From Diphasiastrum complanatum (lineage: Eukaryota; Streptophyta; Lycopodiopsida; Lycopodiales; Lycopodiaceae), in assembly GCA_029204225.1 (NCBI GenBank), contig CM055107.1, forward strand, positions 50,609,227-50,673,226: DNA of 64,000 bases, given 5' to 3'. Under the pieces are notes generated by a model. The model was not told where the DNA came from, ran no database searches, and saw nothing but the letters and a program-made list of their open reading frames with translations. A program made the position numbers and the translations under genes. This document shows, piece after piece, positions 1 to 10,891 of the stretch. Numbering within the stretch: position 1 is the first letter of the stretch; each line of letters begins with the position of its first letter.

Positions 1-36
1 TTTTTCTCCGAAAACTAGGAACCTTCACCTGACACA

Positions 37-561
37 GTTTAGATCCAAAATGGCATGAGATAGCTACAAAACTTTGGTTCTTCATCATTGATTGTGTGGA
101 GAGATACACATATTTATGGAATTTGAGGTAGCTCAAGGTAGAACCATATCTATCCACTCCAAAATGACATCTAAAGTGACATCTAGAGTCTATGTGACAT
201 TTGTCACTTGTCATGCATGAAATTCTACCAACTTTTTACAAGTGTACTAGTTCTAACTAGAAATGTCCAAATCATCATGCATGTGTCCATTAAACTTTGT
301 GCATGCCTTGCATGTCACTATGGATCACTTACAATTAATGCATGTGAGTTGCCACGAGTTTCTACCAGCATAATCATGCTAATTCTATGTCTACAAACTA
401 TATGCAAGTTGCATTTATCAAACTAGACAATACATAACCGTGTAGCTCGAGTTTTATGTAGGCCAAACTTGGCATTTTTCATTAATGAGCTACATGACTT
501 GCATGGTACAACATTTATAGCAAGCCAAGAAATCAATATGGATTATTTTTCAATTTTAACA
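37..561 (-). repeat. Truncated 3' LTR of copia element A
   Basis: This segment matches the full LTR at 3327-4119 from about base 37 to its TG end at 561. On the minus strand it starts TGTTAAAATTG, directly after a degraded purine-rich tract (aggagtcc). The U3-distal 200 or so bases are missing: bases 1-36 do not match the LTR, so the left boundary is a truncation or another junction. Its position next to the RNase H end of the minus-strand pol makes it the 3' LTR of A. Confidence 0.85.
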
Positions 562-578
562 GGACTCCTAAAAATGAT

Positions 579-2721
579 CTATATTGATTTGAACATGGAT
601 CTTGGTATAACTTCAAGGTTGGCTCTATGCTTGTTGAAAGAACTTTTGCTCAAAGGTTTGGTGAGCATATTTGCAATGCAAGATGACGTGTTGACGTGCT
701 CCAATTTGATTTCACCTCCAATGAGCTTCTCTCTCATGAAGTGATGTGCAACTTCGATATGCTTGCTCCTTGCATGGAATATTGGGTTGTTGGCAAGGGC
801 TTGAGCTGAAATGTTATCACACATGATCATAGGTATATTTTCTTCCATAATTATCTTTAGCTCCGCTAGTAACATCTTGATCCAAAGCGCTTCCTTTGTT
901 GTTGTAGTGAGCGCCTTGTACTCAGCTTCACACGATGAGAGTGATACAGTATCTTGCTTTTTGGAAGCCAAGATATCAAATTTCCTCCAAGATATATGAC
1001 ATAAGCACTTGTAGATTTTCGATCTACTCTATCACTTGCAAAATCCGAGTCAGAATAACCAATAATAGAAAGATCTTCACTTTTATACAATAAACCAAAA
1101 TCAAAAGTTGAAGATATATATCTAAGCACTCTCTTGGCCTTTTTCCAATGACAAACTGAAGGATTTTGCATAGCCTGGCTCAACTTATGAACACTAAAGC
1201 TTATGTCAGGTCTAGTTATTGTGAGCCATATTAAGGAGCCTATAAGACTTCTAAAACGTGTGATGTCCTCGAAAGATCTTTCATCACCTTTGTTAGAGTC
1301 CTTTACATTTTGCTCCATAGGTGTTTCTATACTCTTACAATTTAACATATTAAACTTTTTTAACATTGAAAGAGCATACTTAGATTGACATACAAAAGCT
1401 TTATCTTTAAGAAAGTCAATCTCTAATCCTAGAATATAGTGAATTTTTCCAAGATCTTGCATCTTGAACTCTTTTCCAAGTGCAATCTTGGTTTCCTCAA
1501 CTAACTTGATACAACTTCTTGTCAGAATGATATCATCAACATAAATAAGAAGGATGACAATATCTTTTTCACAAAACTTGACATATAAGGAAGGATCGTA
1601 GTTACTAAGATTAGATCCTAGTGACTCAAGAAAGGTGTCAAGTCGAGAATACCATGATCTTGGAGCTTGCTTTAATCCATATAAACTTTTGAGCAAGCAA
1701 ACTTTTCCTTCATCATGGATGAACCCAATAGGTTGATCCATATAGATCTCTTCTTCTAGATAGCCATTTAGAAATGCATTAGAAACATCTAGTTGAAGAA
1801 TTTGCCAATTGAAGAAACAAGCAAGAGAAATTATGATTCTAATTGACACAATCTTTGCAACTGGGGCAAAGGTCTCTTCATAATCAAGTCCATATACTTG
1901 AGCAAATCCTTTAGCACAAAGCCTAGCCTTGTACTTGTTGATTGTGCCATCTTGATTATACTTGACTCAAAAAACCCATTTGCAACCAATGGTATGCTTG
2001 TTGGATGGAAGATCCACAAGCTCCCATGTATTATTGGCCATCAAAGCATCATATTCTTCCTTCATGGCAAGGTACCATTCATTTGAGTTGATAGCATCAT
2101 ATACATCCTTCGGCTCCTCATGAGAAATAAAATAGGCACAATTAGTGGAGTTGATTTCCACTTGGCATAGTGCCCCTTTTTGCCATAGAAGAAACACTTC
2201 ACTTTCTTCTTCTTTGTTTTTGAGTTGGAGGGATGAGATGTTTCATCCTCTTCACCATCTTGATCTCGATCTTTGTCTTTGTGTTTGTTGTATGCTTGAG
2301 ATAATTGGTTCTTACTCCTTCCTTTCTACTTGTCTTTGACAAAGAGGGCTTTGTCACTTCCACCATGTTCAAGTTTGTTCATCCTAGAGAGTTTATAGCT
2401 TTGTCTAGATTCTTCAAAAATAAGAATTCCTTGGAGAGTTTCTAGATTAGGTAACTCCTCCTTAATAGCAAAAGACTGAACAAGATTATCATAGTCATCT
2501 CTCAAGCCATTCCATATGACTTGAACTAGCTCAACTTGGTTAATGGTAACACCAACACAAGAAAGCTCTCTATGTAAATCTTTAACTCTCAGAACATAGT
2601 TAGATGCACTCTCTTCACTTCTTTGGAAACTTTGGAAAATTTGATTCCTAAGAGTGAGTATTCTAGAAGTATTCTTTGAAATACTTGCAACAATATTTGA
2701 GATAAATCTCAAATATTCCAC
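579..2721 (-). pseudogene. Deleted gag-pol remnant of copia element A
   Basis: Minus-strand copia polyprotein in pieces. Order of transcription: a gag segment (about 2721-2215) ending in the start of a zinc knuckle, a short pre-RT segment (2197-1967) with the conserved HTIGCKWVF, then RT (1849-1020) with QLDVSNAFLNG and the catalytic YVDD, then RNase H (to 579) with SDSDFASD and SCEAEYKAL. Three breaks are visible. The leader is joined straight to gag near 2675, removing about the first 100 residues. The zinc knuckle is joined to the pre-RT region near 2160-2200, removing protease and integrase. A stop and frameshift separate the pre-RT piece from RT. It cannot encode a working element. It is the same family as element C at 13-18 kb. 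Confidence 0.9.
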
Positions 2722-3313
2722 AAGACAAGTTTTCTAGATCAGACACAAAAAGTGGTTTGAGACACTTTGGCTGGTTTGAATTCTACTTTTGGCACGTGTG
2801 AAATGCTTCAAAAGAAAACACTATTGACACTTAGAGGGCTCAAAGGGTGTTCAAATACTTCAACCTCAGTCTTGATCTATAATTTCTTGTGTTGCTTGCT
2901 CAAAACAATGGATTCAGAACAAAGTATAATTGAATCAAATCAAAATGTTGTCACTCGGATTTTGGACCTATCCCTATCCTCTTTAAGAGCTTATAACTCT
3001 TGCTAGACACATCAGATTGATTTGATTTTAATTTCTTTGAAAGTACAGATCAAAGGCTTTCCATCAAGCTATAACACTGCTATCTTTGGATCTATAAGTA
3101 AGGAGAACAAAGGGACTAAAACTCTGATTTTCACACGTGCGGAGTTCCAAAATTCCGTACTACCTCAATTCAGGTCTAAAAATTTAGTTCAAGTCCGATT
3201 TGATCCAAATACACTTCAGAGAAAGGTTAGAAAAAGTGCAAAATTGCTTTTTTGCTTGATTTAGCTCTCAGTTTTTTGTACAATCATAGTTGTTAGCATG
3301 CAAAGCTTAATGT
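2722..3313 (-). other. 5' leader of element A
   Basis: Untranslated region between the primer-binding site and the remnant gag. It aligns with the leader of element C at 13780-14536 on the opposite strand, sharing the segment around 'cactttttgtgtctgatc'. No coding sequence is supported; the open frames here are also open in the leader of C and look incidental. Confidence 0.7.
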
Positions 3314-3326
3314 GGCTCTGATACCA
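3314..3326 (-). promoter_or_regulatory. Primer-binding site of element A (tRNA-iMet)
   Basis: The minus strand reads TGGTATCAGAGCC immediately after the LTR terminus. This is the standard plant copia primer-binding site complementary to the 3' end of initiator tRNA-Met. It fixes the LTR boundary at 3327. Confidence 0.9.
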
Positions 3327-4119
3327 TGACAAAATTTCCAGAATTCACACGTGTGGGAAATGTCCACAAGAGTGACTAATCTTAATTAAGCTTTGTGATT
3401 GGCACTATAACCTGATTCTAGATTGATCAACAAAATCTAGTTCAGAAGAAATAGCTAATCCACAATCTAGCATGCTAAGCAACTGAATATGATAACAATG
3501 AATCAATAATTAGCAAAAGTACAAGATATCAGTGTATAAGCATTAGCTTCAGCACGAGTTAGAGAGAGAAAGATAGAGAGATAACAAGCAAAATAGTTTA
3601 GATCCAAAATGGCATGAGATAGGTACAAAACTTTGTTTCTTCATCATTGATTGTGTGGAGAGCTACACATATTTATGGAATTTGAGGTAGCTCAAGGTAG
3701 AACCATATCTATCCACTCCAAAATGACATCTAAAGTGACATCTAGAGTCTATGTGACATTTGTCACTTGTCATGCATGAAATTTTACCAACTTTTTACAA
3801 GTGTACTAGTTCTAACTAGAAATGTTCAAATCATCATGCATGTGTCCATTAAACTTTGTGCATGCCTTGCATGTCACTATGGATCACTTACAATTAATGC
3901 ATGTGAGTTGCCACGAGTTTCTACAAGCATAATCATGCTAATTCTATGTCTACAAACTATATGCAAGTTGCATTTATCAAACTAGATAATACATAACCAT
4001 GTAGCTCGAGTTCTATGTAGGCCAAACTTGGCATTTTTTATTAATGAGCTACATACTTGCATGGTACAACATTTGTAGCAAGCCAAGAAATCAATATGGA
4101 TTGTTTTTCAATTTTAACA
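3327..4119 (-). repeat. 5' LTR of copia element A
   Basis: A 793-bp LTR, TGTTAAAATTG...GAAATTTTGTCA on the minus strand, abutting the primer-binding site. It contains an exact CACACGTGTG palindrome at 3346-3355, near the R/U5 end, and a GA microsatellite around 3560. Homologous LTRs lie at 37-561, 13039-13766 and 17492-18282. No target-site duplication can be checked, because the other end of A is truncated. Confidence 0.92.
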
Positions 4120-4639
4120 TAAGAACCTACATCAGTGACCGTCGTACACACAATACTAACTTTCACCGACCTCCAAAATGGCTCGGACACTGAAAATGAA
4201 GCTGGACGAAGGTTGTCTGGGGTGTTTTGGACTACTGTGAGATTTTGGACATTTTCAACAAGGGATTTTTCATATTTTTTTGGTTGTTTTTGGCAATTTT
4301 GGAAAACTGGCTGGGAACTAACCTTTGCTTGACTAACTGTAGGTATTGTTGATGTGGCAGGACATACTGCCTGGTGGACAAAGGTTGGTTTGATCAGAGT
4401 AGAGATATATCAGGTTGGATAGGTGAGTTTTGGCTCTTTTTTGGATAGTTTGTCAAACTACATAGTTTTTATTTGATTTTTTGATTTTTAGGATCTATGG
4501 AAAGGATAGGGTGTTGGAATTTGATATTTTTCACCTCTCAATATCTCTCCATAGATCGTACAAGCAAAACATTATGGAAAAACAATAAATCTAAACTCTA
4601 ATTCACACTATACTACCTCCCACACATTCATTCCACAAG
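4120..4639 (+). other. Uncharacterised intergenic stretch
   Basis: About 520 bases outside the A LTR. I see no LTR terminus, primer site or recognised coding motif. It probably belongs to the leader or gag side of the gypsy fragment that follows, but nothing in it proves this. Confidence 0.4.
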
Positions 4640-5955
4640 CAAAAAATAGAAAAACTCAAGATCAGAGAAGAAGCTGATGTAGTAGATGGAGGATCAAATG
4701 TCAACCTTATCTCCACTACTTTGTATGAGAAATGTCTACGAGGCCTGAAAGCTACCAAAATTATAGTCAAACTAGTAGATCAATCATGTGTGCGGTCAAA
4801 GGAAATTGTAGAAGACATTCTAGTGAAGATAGCATGGGTACAATTATTCATCACATTTGTGGTGATGGAAATTCCTGAAACACCCACTACCTATCAGATT
4901 TTGTTGGGATGACCTTGGTTACGAGTTGCGCAAGTAGTTCATGATTGGAAAACAGGCAAAATTACTGTTGAGAACAAAGAGCGGGCAGTAAAGGTGGATC
5001 CCTCCACATGGGTGGTGCAGCCTGTACCACCCAAAGTTGATGACACTTCTTCCACAACGGACAATAGCATTGATTGCCCAAAAAGCTTTAATGGGTGTTT
5101 ATTATGATTCACAAACAAATAATAGCATTGAAAACAGTTGATTGTATGAATACATGCCATCCTGATCCAGATTTTGATTCAGAACCTAGCAAATTTCAGA
5201 ACTTGTTGAAGATGATTTATTTTCTTGGCAACATGCATTGTCTATAATGAGAAAGCTGAGCTGACTGACGACCAGATCTTGTGCCACATGGATCCTACAT
5301 GCTATGGAGTCCAATATATACCAGCTCAATCACCTCAGAAGCCTCCACATGCTAGAGTCTCTAAGACGCCACCACCGAAGGCAACAAAAGCAAAGATACA
5401 ATCAGGTGATCAAGTGGAGTGACCTACGAGAAGAGACCATAGCCGTGATGGATGAAGACATTTGGAACCATGTAGTGATTGTCAAAGAACCTCACCAGAA
5501 AGCGGTTAAGGATGCAACAATAGTCAACGATGTACGAGGAAAGAAGAAAGTTGTTGAGCCTCTAGCTCAAGGATCATCCTTCGACATCAGTTTCAAGAAT
5601 GTCAAAAGCAATGCACAACTATCACTCACAAATCGTACTAAGATCAATCTTTTGAAGGAAGAAATGAGCAAGACACCAGCCCATGATGTGCCAAAAAATA
5701 TCAAGAGTTATACCTTGGACGACGTAGATATAATGTTGCCAAAAGTGCAACGGGAGTGTGATACAAATCAAGAAAAGGAAGAACAAGTCTACGAGGGACT
5801 GACTCGCACTCACTCGATGAATCTAGCAGAGCTAGGTGAAGAAGTCAAAATTGTTCATGTGGGAGCACAACTTGAAGAAACAAAACGTTTCTAATTACAA
5901 AGCTTTGCCCTCTGGCTAACGAAGATGTTCGCGAACACGAAAGTCAAGAGACACG
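4640..5955 (+). pseudogene. Ty3/gypsy protease and linker fragment, decayed
   Basis: A plus-strand reading frame contains VDGGSNVNLIS, with the putative retropepsin active-site Asp codon at 4685-4687. About 75 residues later comes ILLG-stop-PWL, which fits the ILLGRPWL motif found near the end of gypsy proteases with one Arg codon turned into TGA (CGA to TGA is the likely change). The frame then runs through a charged linker to EEVKIVHVGAQLEETKRF near 5890, resembling the spacer before the RT domain in plant gypsy polyproteins. No RT follows. Frameshifts near 5300 and 5420 and the in-frame stops make it a pseudogene. Family assignment rests on motif spacing only. Confidence 0.6.
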
Positions 5956-6045
5956 AATCACAAAAGTTTTGTGAACACCTGATGAGGAGACACAAACACG
6001 AAAGATTCGTGAACGAGAATCTTTTGCGGTCAAACATGAGAAATA
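5870..6045 (+). repeat. Segment repeated in inverted orientation at 20.2-21.2 kb
   Basis: The run from 'cttgaagaaacaaaac' through 'ggtcaaacatgagaaa' aligns closely with the reverse complement of 21091-21176 plus 20230-20344. Differences are mostly C/T and G/A at CpG positions, as expected from decay of methylated cytosines in old transposon copies. It is the continuation of the gypsy fragment; I do not recognise its product. Confidence 0.75.
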
Positions 6046-6480
6046 TTGAAATTTTGCAATTCTAGCTTGACCATTTTTGGTCACATGCATTGTACCTGGC
6101 AAGATGGCCATGTAAATAGATGCCACACGTGCCAAATCACATAGGATGCTTTCCAATAAGTTCATTCCTCATATTACATTGTGATAGCATTTTTGAAATG
6201 AGGCAAAAATGTGTTTGGATAGGCTAGAGAAATTCTAGGATCTAAAAATAGCATGTTTTACATTGTTTTTGGATCTCAAGATCTTGACCCCAAGTTAGGG
6301 TGGATCCAATGACCTATTAGGCTAGATATTAGGGTTAGGGTATGAAAAGTTCATAGGTGCCCTAATATGCTCAGATCCGAGCTTGAAATGTATAAATACA
6401 TGATGGGATCTCCATCAAATTATCAAGAAAAATCGAGTTTTTCCACTTCTATCATCATTGTCTTTTGGTGGCGAGTTCTA
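6046..6480 (+). repeat. LTR of copia element P (F/M-related)
   Basis: The sequence follows the order of LTR M (58504-58985): 'gcaattctagcttgacc', 'gccacacgtgccaaat', 'ggataggctagagaa', 'tctaaaaatagcatg', then a TATA-like 'gtataaataca' near 6390. The expected TGTTAAAATTTCAC start is degraded to 'ttgaaattttgcaat', so the exact left end is uncertain. The right boundary is also approximate because no primer-binding site is recognisable after it. Confidence 0.7.
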
Positions 6481-7288
6481 GCTATTGGATGTGAGTGTTT
6501 TTATGCATTAATTGCTTGGATTGGAAGGTACTGAACCTGTTTACAGGTCTGAGAAGCTTTTTGTACTTTACTTTGGTTCATTTGATCAAATCTATGTGCC
6601 TAATGTGGAGTTAAATGCCAAATTTGCTAGTGATTGTACCTTCAAATTTGGTTTCATTTGAGTGATAATAGATCAAAGGGAACTTGTTTTGCTGAGTTAT
6701 AGCTATAGGAATCGAGATTGACCCATTTCCATTCAACCAAACCAAATTAGAAAGCTCTTATGAGTTGAATCTTGGAGTACATTTCTCCTAGTAGAGATTT
6801 TCATAAGGATTTGAATGCCACCACTCTTTAGAAGTTTGGATCAGCCATTTGAGAGCTTAATTAGGTCGCTAAAAGTCCAAAAATACACCTTTTAGATTCA
6901 GATCAAGTGTTTTGATGAGTTTTCATCTAGAAATGCAAAACTGGTGAAAATTGTGTTTCTATTCTACTCGTTTTTAATATGTCAATGTGATTCAACTTGA
7001 ATTTAAGAAGCTTTATTTGTAAGATATTTGTGTGTTATAAAGTGCTTTTGGTTCAGTATAGGTGGATTCACCCTTCTTGTGAAGTCGAGATTAAGGAGGA
7101 GACTAGTTTGATCAAATCTATAGTAAGTTTGGATCTTGAAGATAGATCAAGCTCAAGATCACCTTAGATCTTGTTGAAAAATCAGAGAGTGATTCATCTC
7201 AGGTCCCAAAGAGAGTGGGATAGCTAGTAGTGATCATATCTTGTACAATCTATCTTGTTTCTTTGAATCTATCTCGTTATCATTGAAG
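6481..7288 (+). other. Leader of element P
   Basis: About 800 bases between the P LTR and its gag start, without a coding signal. The tRNA-iMet primer site could not be found, suggesting decay. Position and orientation fit a copia 5' leader. Confidence 0.5.
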
Positions 7289-7518
7289 ATGCCATCCATA
7301 AGTGCCTATCTTTTGGATTCTAGTGATAGATTGAACTCTTCAAATTATTCAATTTGGAAGAATGGAATCCATCCTTATCATGCAAGATTTTATGGATATT
7401 GTGAATGGAGAGGAAGATGAGCCAATCCATCCACAAGAAGCAACTAAATACAAGAGAAGGTGCAAGCTTGCACTTCATTGTATTAAGATGAATGTTGCAA
7501 ATGATTTGCTCAAAGAAG
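7289..7518 (+). pseudogene. Gag N-terminus of element P, cut by LTR N1
   Basis: Starts ATG CCA TCC ATA and reads a copia gag N-terminus (SISAYLLDSSDRLNSSNYSIWK), closest in this window to the gag of element F. After SIWK the frame is lost: about five bases are missing compared with F. The next frame then gives MESILIMQDFMDIVNG and continues to LLKEV. The gag stops abruptly at 7518 where the TGTGAAAAATGC end of LTR N1 begins, so N1 inserted into it. Confidence 0.85.
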
Positions 7519-8349
7519 TGTGAAAAATGCAAAAATAACCTTGGTAGAGGCCAAAAATCTTGTATATAGATAAACACACATGTGTGGAGCCTGTTCCCAC
7601 GTGTGAAAATAGTGTACTTGTCATGTACCATAATCATATAGGTTGCACATATGATTTAATTCAAGTTCTAGTGGCTAAAAAGGCCAAAAACTAGTTTTCT
7701 AGATATATGACACATGGCATCAATCTATTGATTGCATGAGCCAAATATTTTGGTAGGTGTCATATCACATGTGTAGAGGACAGCTCACACGTGTGGAATA
7801 AGCTGAAGTAGGCAAATTTTGAATTCTAGAAGATTTTCAAGTAGATCTCCATATAGAAGGAAAATGGACCAAAAGTGCTCAAAATAGAAGGTTTTGTCCA
7901 AGTGTCAGTTTTGCATAATGAAACATCATATGACAAAGCACCTTCACACATGTGGGATCAGAGGGATGATTAGTACCACGAGCTCCCACTTATTGTATAT
8001 ATAGAGCCAAATTTGGCCATAGTCAAAGTGAGACACCAATCTTGGTTTTGGAAGCAATTTTGAGTGATTCTCTCCATTTGTCTACATTTGTTTTGATTGT
8101 TTTGAGGTTCTATCAATGTGTACTTGATTTTCAGGTTGAAGTCCGTACTCAGACAGTGTTTCACACGTGTGAAACCATAAAGTACATTTACCTTCAATTA
8201 ATGATTATTCTTGATAGGATTTTGTGTCTAGAATTGATCTAGATTGATCTTAATTTGAAGTAGATTGATAGATCAAGTAATCTGACAACCAATCCCTCTT
8301 GAGGATCAGATTAGGATCCACTCTTGGTCCTTTTTGTGCTTTTTCCACA
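7519..8349 (+). repeat. 5' LTR of copia N1
   Basis: An 831-bp LTR, TGTGAAAAATGC...TTTTTCCACA, followed directly by a tRNA-iMet primer site. It has a TATA-like box 'tatatatag' near 7996-8004 and exact CACACGTGTG palindromes at 7786-7795 and 8162-8171. It is a sister copy of the LTR at 60900-61699. It interrupts the gag of P; the 5 bases before it are AGAAG, but the 3' end of the element is not present to test a duplication. Confidence 0.92.
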
Positions 8350-8362
8350 TGGTATCAGAGCC
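8350..8362 (+). promoter_or_regulatory. Primer-binding site of N1
   Basis: TGGTATCAGAGCC directly follows the LTR CA end. It is complementary to the 3' end of initiator tRNA-Met. Confidence 0.9.
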
Positions 8363-8590
8363 TAGTACAATTGATAGGGTTAATCCAAATCAAAGCCAAA
8401 ATTAACAGTTTTTTGGAAACTAGTCAAATTTTGTGTGGTGAGTTGGATTTGATAGCTATCCTCAAATTTTTTGGTCCAGATCTTGTTGTGGGCTGTAGGA
8501 ACCCTTTTCACACGTGTGAGTCCGTACAGCTCCGATTTTGGCTGAGAAAATTCAAAAATTTGTACAATTCGACTCACACACCCAATGTAA
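8363..8590 (+). other. Truncated leader of N1
   Basis: Matches the leader of N2 (61713-61945), including the palindrome CACACGTGTG at 8509-8518, then diverges after 'ctcacacacccaat'. No gag follows, so N1 consists of an LTR plus about 230 internal bases. Confidence 0.75.
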
Positions 8591-9577
<987 letters not shown>

Positions 9578-9942
9578 TGCTCTATATAAGATTCAAATAA
9601 AAGTAGAGTAGTAGTAGCAATGCTTGATGAATTGCCTCGATTTGCACCTTTGGTACATCTCTAATTGTTGGATAATGTAGATTCAACTTGGCCTTCATCA
9701 ACATGAGCATGCACATTATGGTGCTCACCTTTTTGTCCAATGCTCCACTTTTTCTCCAAGCCTTGGCTAAGGCGAAAAGGTAGAGAGCTTGGCTGTGACA
9801 AAAAAGCATAAGAAAGATCAAACATCATTAGAAGAGTCATAGAGAGCAGCACCACCGCTAGGCGCAAAAATATTCTCCTCTTCGCACTCAAAAATCGAAA
9901 ATTAAAATGAAAAGAAACCGCGACGCACCAACAATTCAGCTT
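9578..9942. other. Unassigned stretch between microsatellite and hairpins
   Basis: About 365 bases with short open frames only. I see no transposon motif or similarity to other parts of the window. It may be the interior of the CACTA-like element whose right end is at 10891, but this cannot be shown. Confidence 0.35.
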
Positions 9943-10085
9943 CTGGTAATCAACGCTATGGTCGACGCTAGCAGCGTCCACCATAGCATCGATTACCAGA
10001 ACATAGTAGACGCTATGGTCGACGCTACTAGCGTCGACCATAGCATCTATTAAGTACTGGTAATCAACGCTATGATCGATGCTAG
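9943..10085. repeat. Two adjacent palindromes plus a third half-copy
   Basis: Hairpin 1 (9943-9999) has outer arms CTGGTAATC/GATTACCAG and 15-bp inner arms at 9955-9969 and 9973-9987 with one mismatch and a 3-base loop. Hairpin 2 has perfect 16-bp arms at 10012-10027 and 10029-10044 with a single-base centre and a GTCGAC core. A third left half, starting CTGGTAATCAACGCTATG, lies at 10057-10085 without a partner arm. The copies form a tandem of foldback units. They sit directly before the CACTA subterminal repeats and may be part of that element. Confidence 0.85.
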
Positions 10086-10891
10086 ACAAAAAATTACAGA
10101 AATTTTTTTTCTACAATTCTTGCCGCGATGGCAAAAATTGCGAAAAATGTCCGCAATTTTGTCTTTGCAATTTTCTCCGCAATTTTTCACAATGTTGTCC
10201 ACAATTTTTCGCAATTTTGACCACAATTTGCAACAATTTCCGCAATTTTTGCCATGTCTAAAAATCGCAAAAAAAATTTCCGCAGTTTTGTCTGTGATTC
10301 CTACCATGACGAGAGAAATTGCGAAAAACTTTTTGCAATTTTTTCTGCAATTTCAGCCGCGAAAAGTTTTTCGCAATTTCTGTCATGGCCTAAAAATTGC
10401 AAAAAAAAAAAAAATTCGCAATTTTGTCTACAATTTCTACCACAATGGAGAAAATTGCGAAAAATTTTCTACAACTTTTTTTGCAATTTCTGCCGCGGAA
10501 ACATATTTCGCAATTTCTGCCATGGCCCAAAAATTGCAAAAATATGTTTCCACAATTTTTTTTTGTAATTTTTTCCACGACGGAAGAAATTGTGAAAAAT
10601 TTTATTCAATGTTTTCTATAATTTCTGCCGCGAAAATATTTTTCGCGAATTTGGCCACGACCAAAAAATTGTGAAAAATCTTTTCCGCAAATTCTGTGAG
10701 AAAATGTAGAAGTTTTTTGCAATTTTTGCCATGATTGTAGAAACTTGCCATGATTGCAGACAATTTCAAAAATTGTAGAAATTTGCAACTTTTGCCATGA
10801 TTGTAGACAATTTTTTGGCTTTCCGCAATTTCGACCAAAAAAAATTGCAGAAAATTTTTTTCTGCAATTTTTGCCACCTTTTCTTGTAGTG
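10086..10891. mobile_element. Right end of a CACTA-type DNA transposon with subterminal tandem repeats
   Basis: The region is built from diverged tandem units of about 130-138 bp, beginning near 10140, 10270, 10400 and 10538. Each carries 'ccgcaattttgtc', 'gagaaaattgcgaaaaa', 'gcaatttctgccgcg' and 'ccatggcc.aaaaattgc' type blocks, with many short inverted pairs of GCGAAAAATT/AATTTTTCGC. It ends at 10891 in TTTTCTTGTAGTG, the inverted form of the canonical CACTA terminal sequence CACTACAAGAAAA. Copia pol resumes at the next base. Repetitive subterminal regions are typical of CACTA elements. No transposase and no left terminus were found in the window, so it is a partial or non-autonomous copy. 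Confidence 0.75.
10879..10891 (-). repeat. CACTA terminal inverted repeat
   Basis: The plus strand reads TTTTCTTGTAGTG; the minus strand starts CACTACAAGAAAA, identical to the well-known plant CACTA (En/Spm) terminus. The three flanking bases are GTC. A matching left flank was not found. Confidence 0.75.

Noticed and set aside
208-426. Plus-strand 72-codon frame conserved at 3767
   Set aside because: Antisense frame in the LTR of element A, repeated with the LTR.
8350-8362. Possible tRNA gene at tRNA-like matches (also 18345, 61700)
   Set aside because: Only 13 bases complementary to the tRNA-iMet 3' end; these are primer-binding sites.
9578-9942. Left CACTA terminus
   Set aside because: I looked for CACTACAAG in the region left of the subterminal repeats and did not find it.
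10072-10674. A 200-codon plus-strand frame with a repeating Lys/Phe/Asn-rich pattern, looking like a repeat protein
   Set aside because: It is produced by the ~130-bp CACTA subterminal tandem repeats; the unit length changes phase and the other strand is open too.
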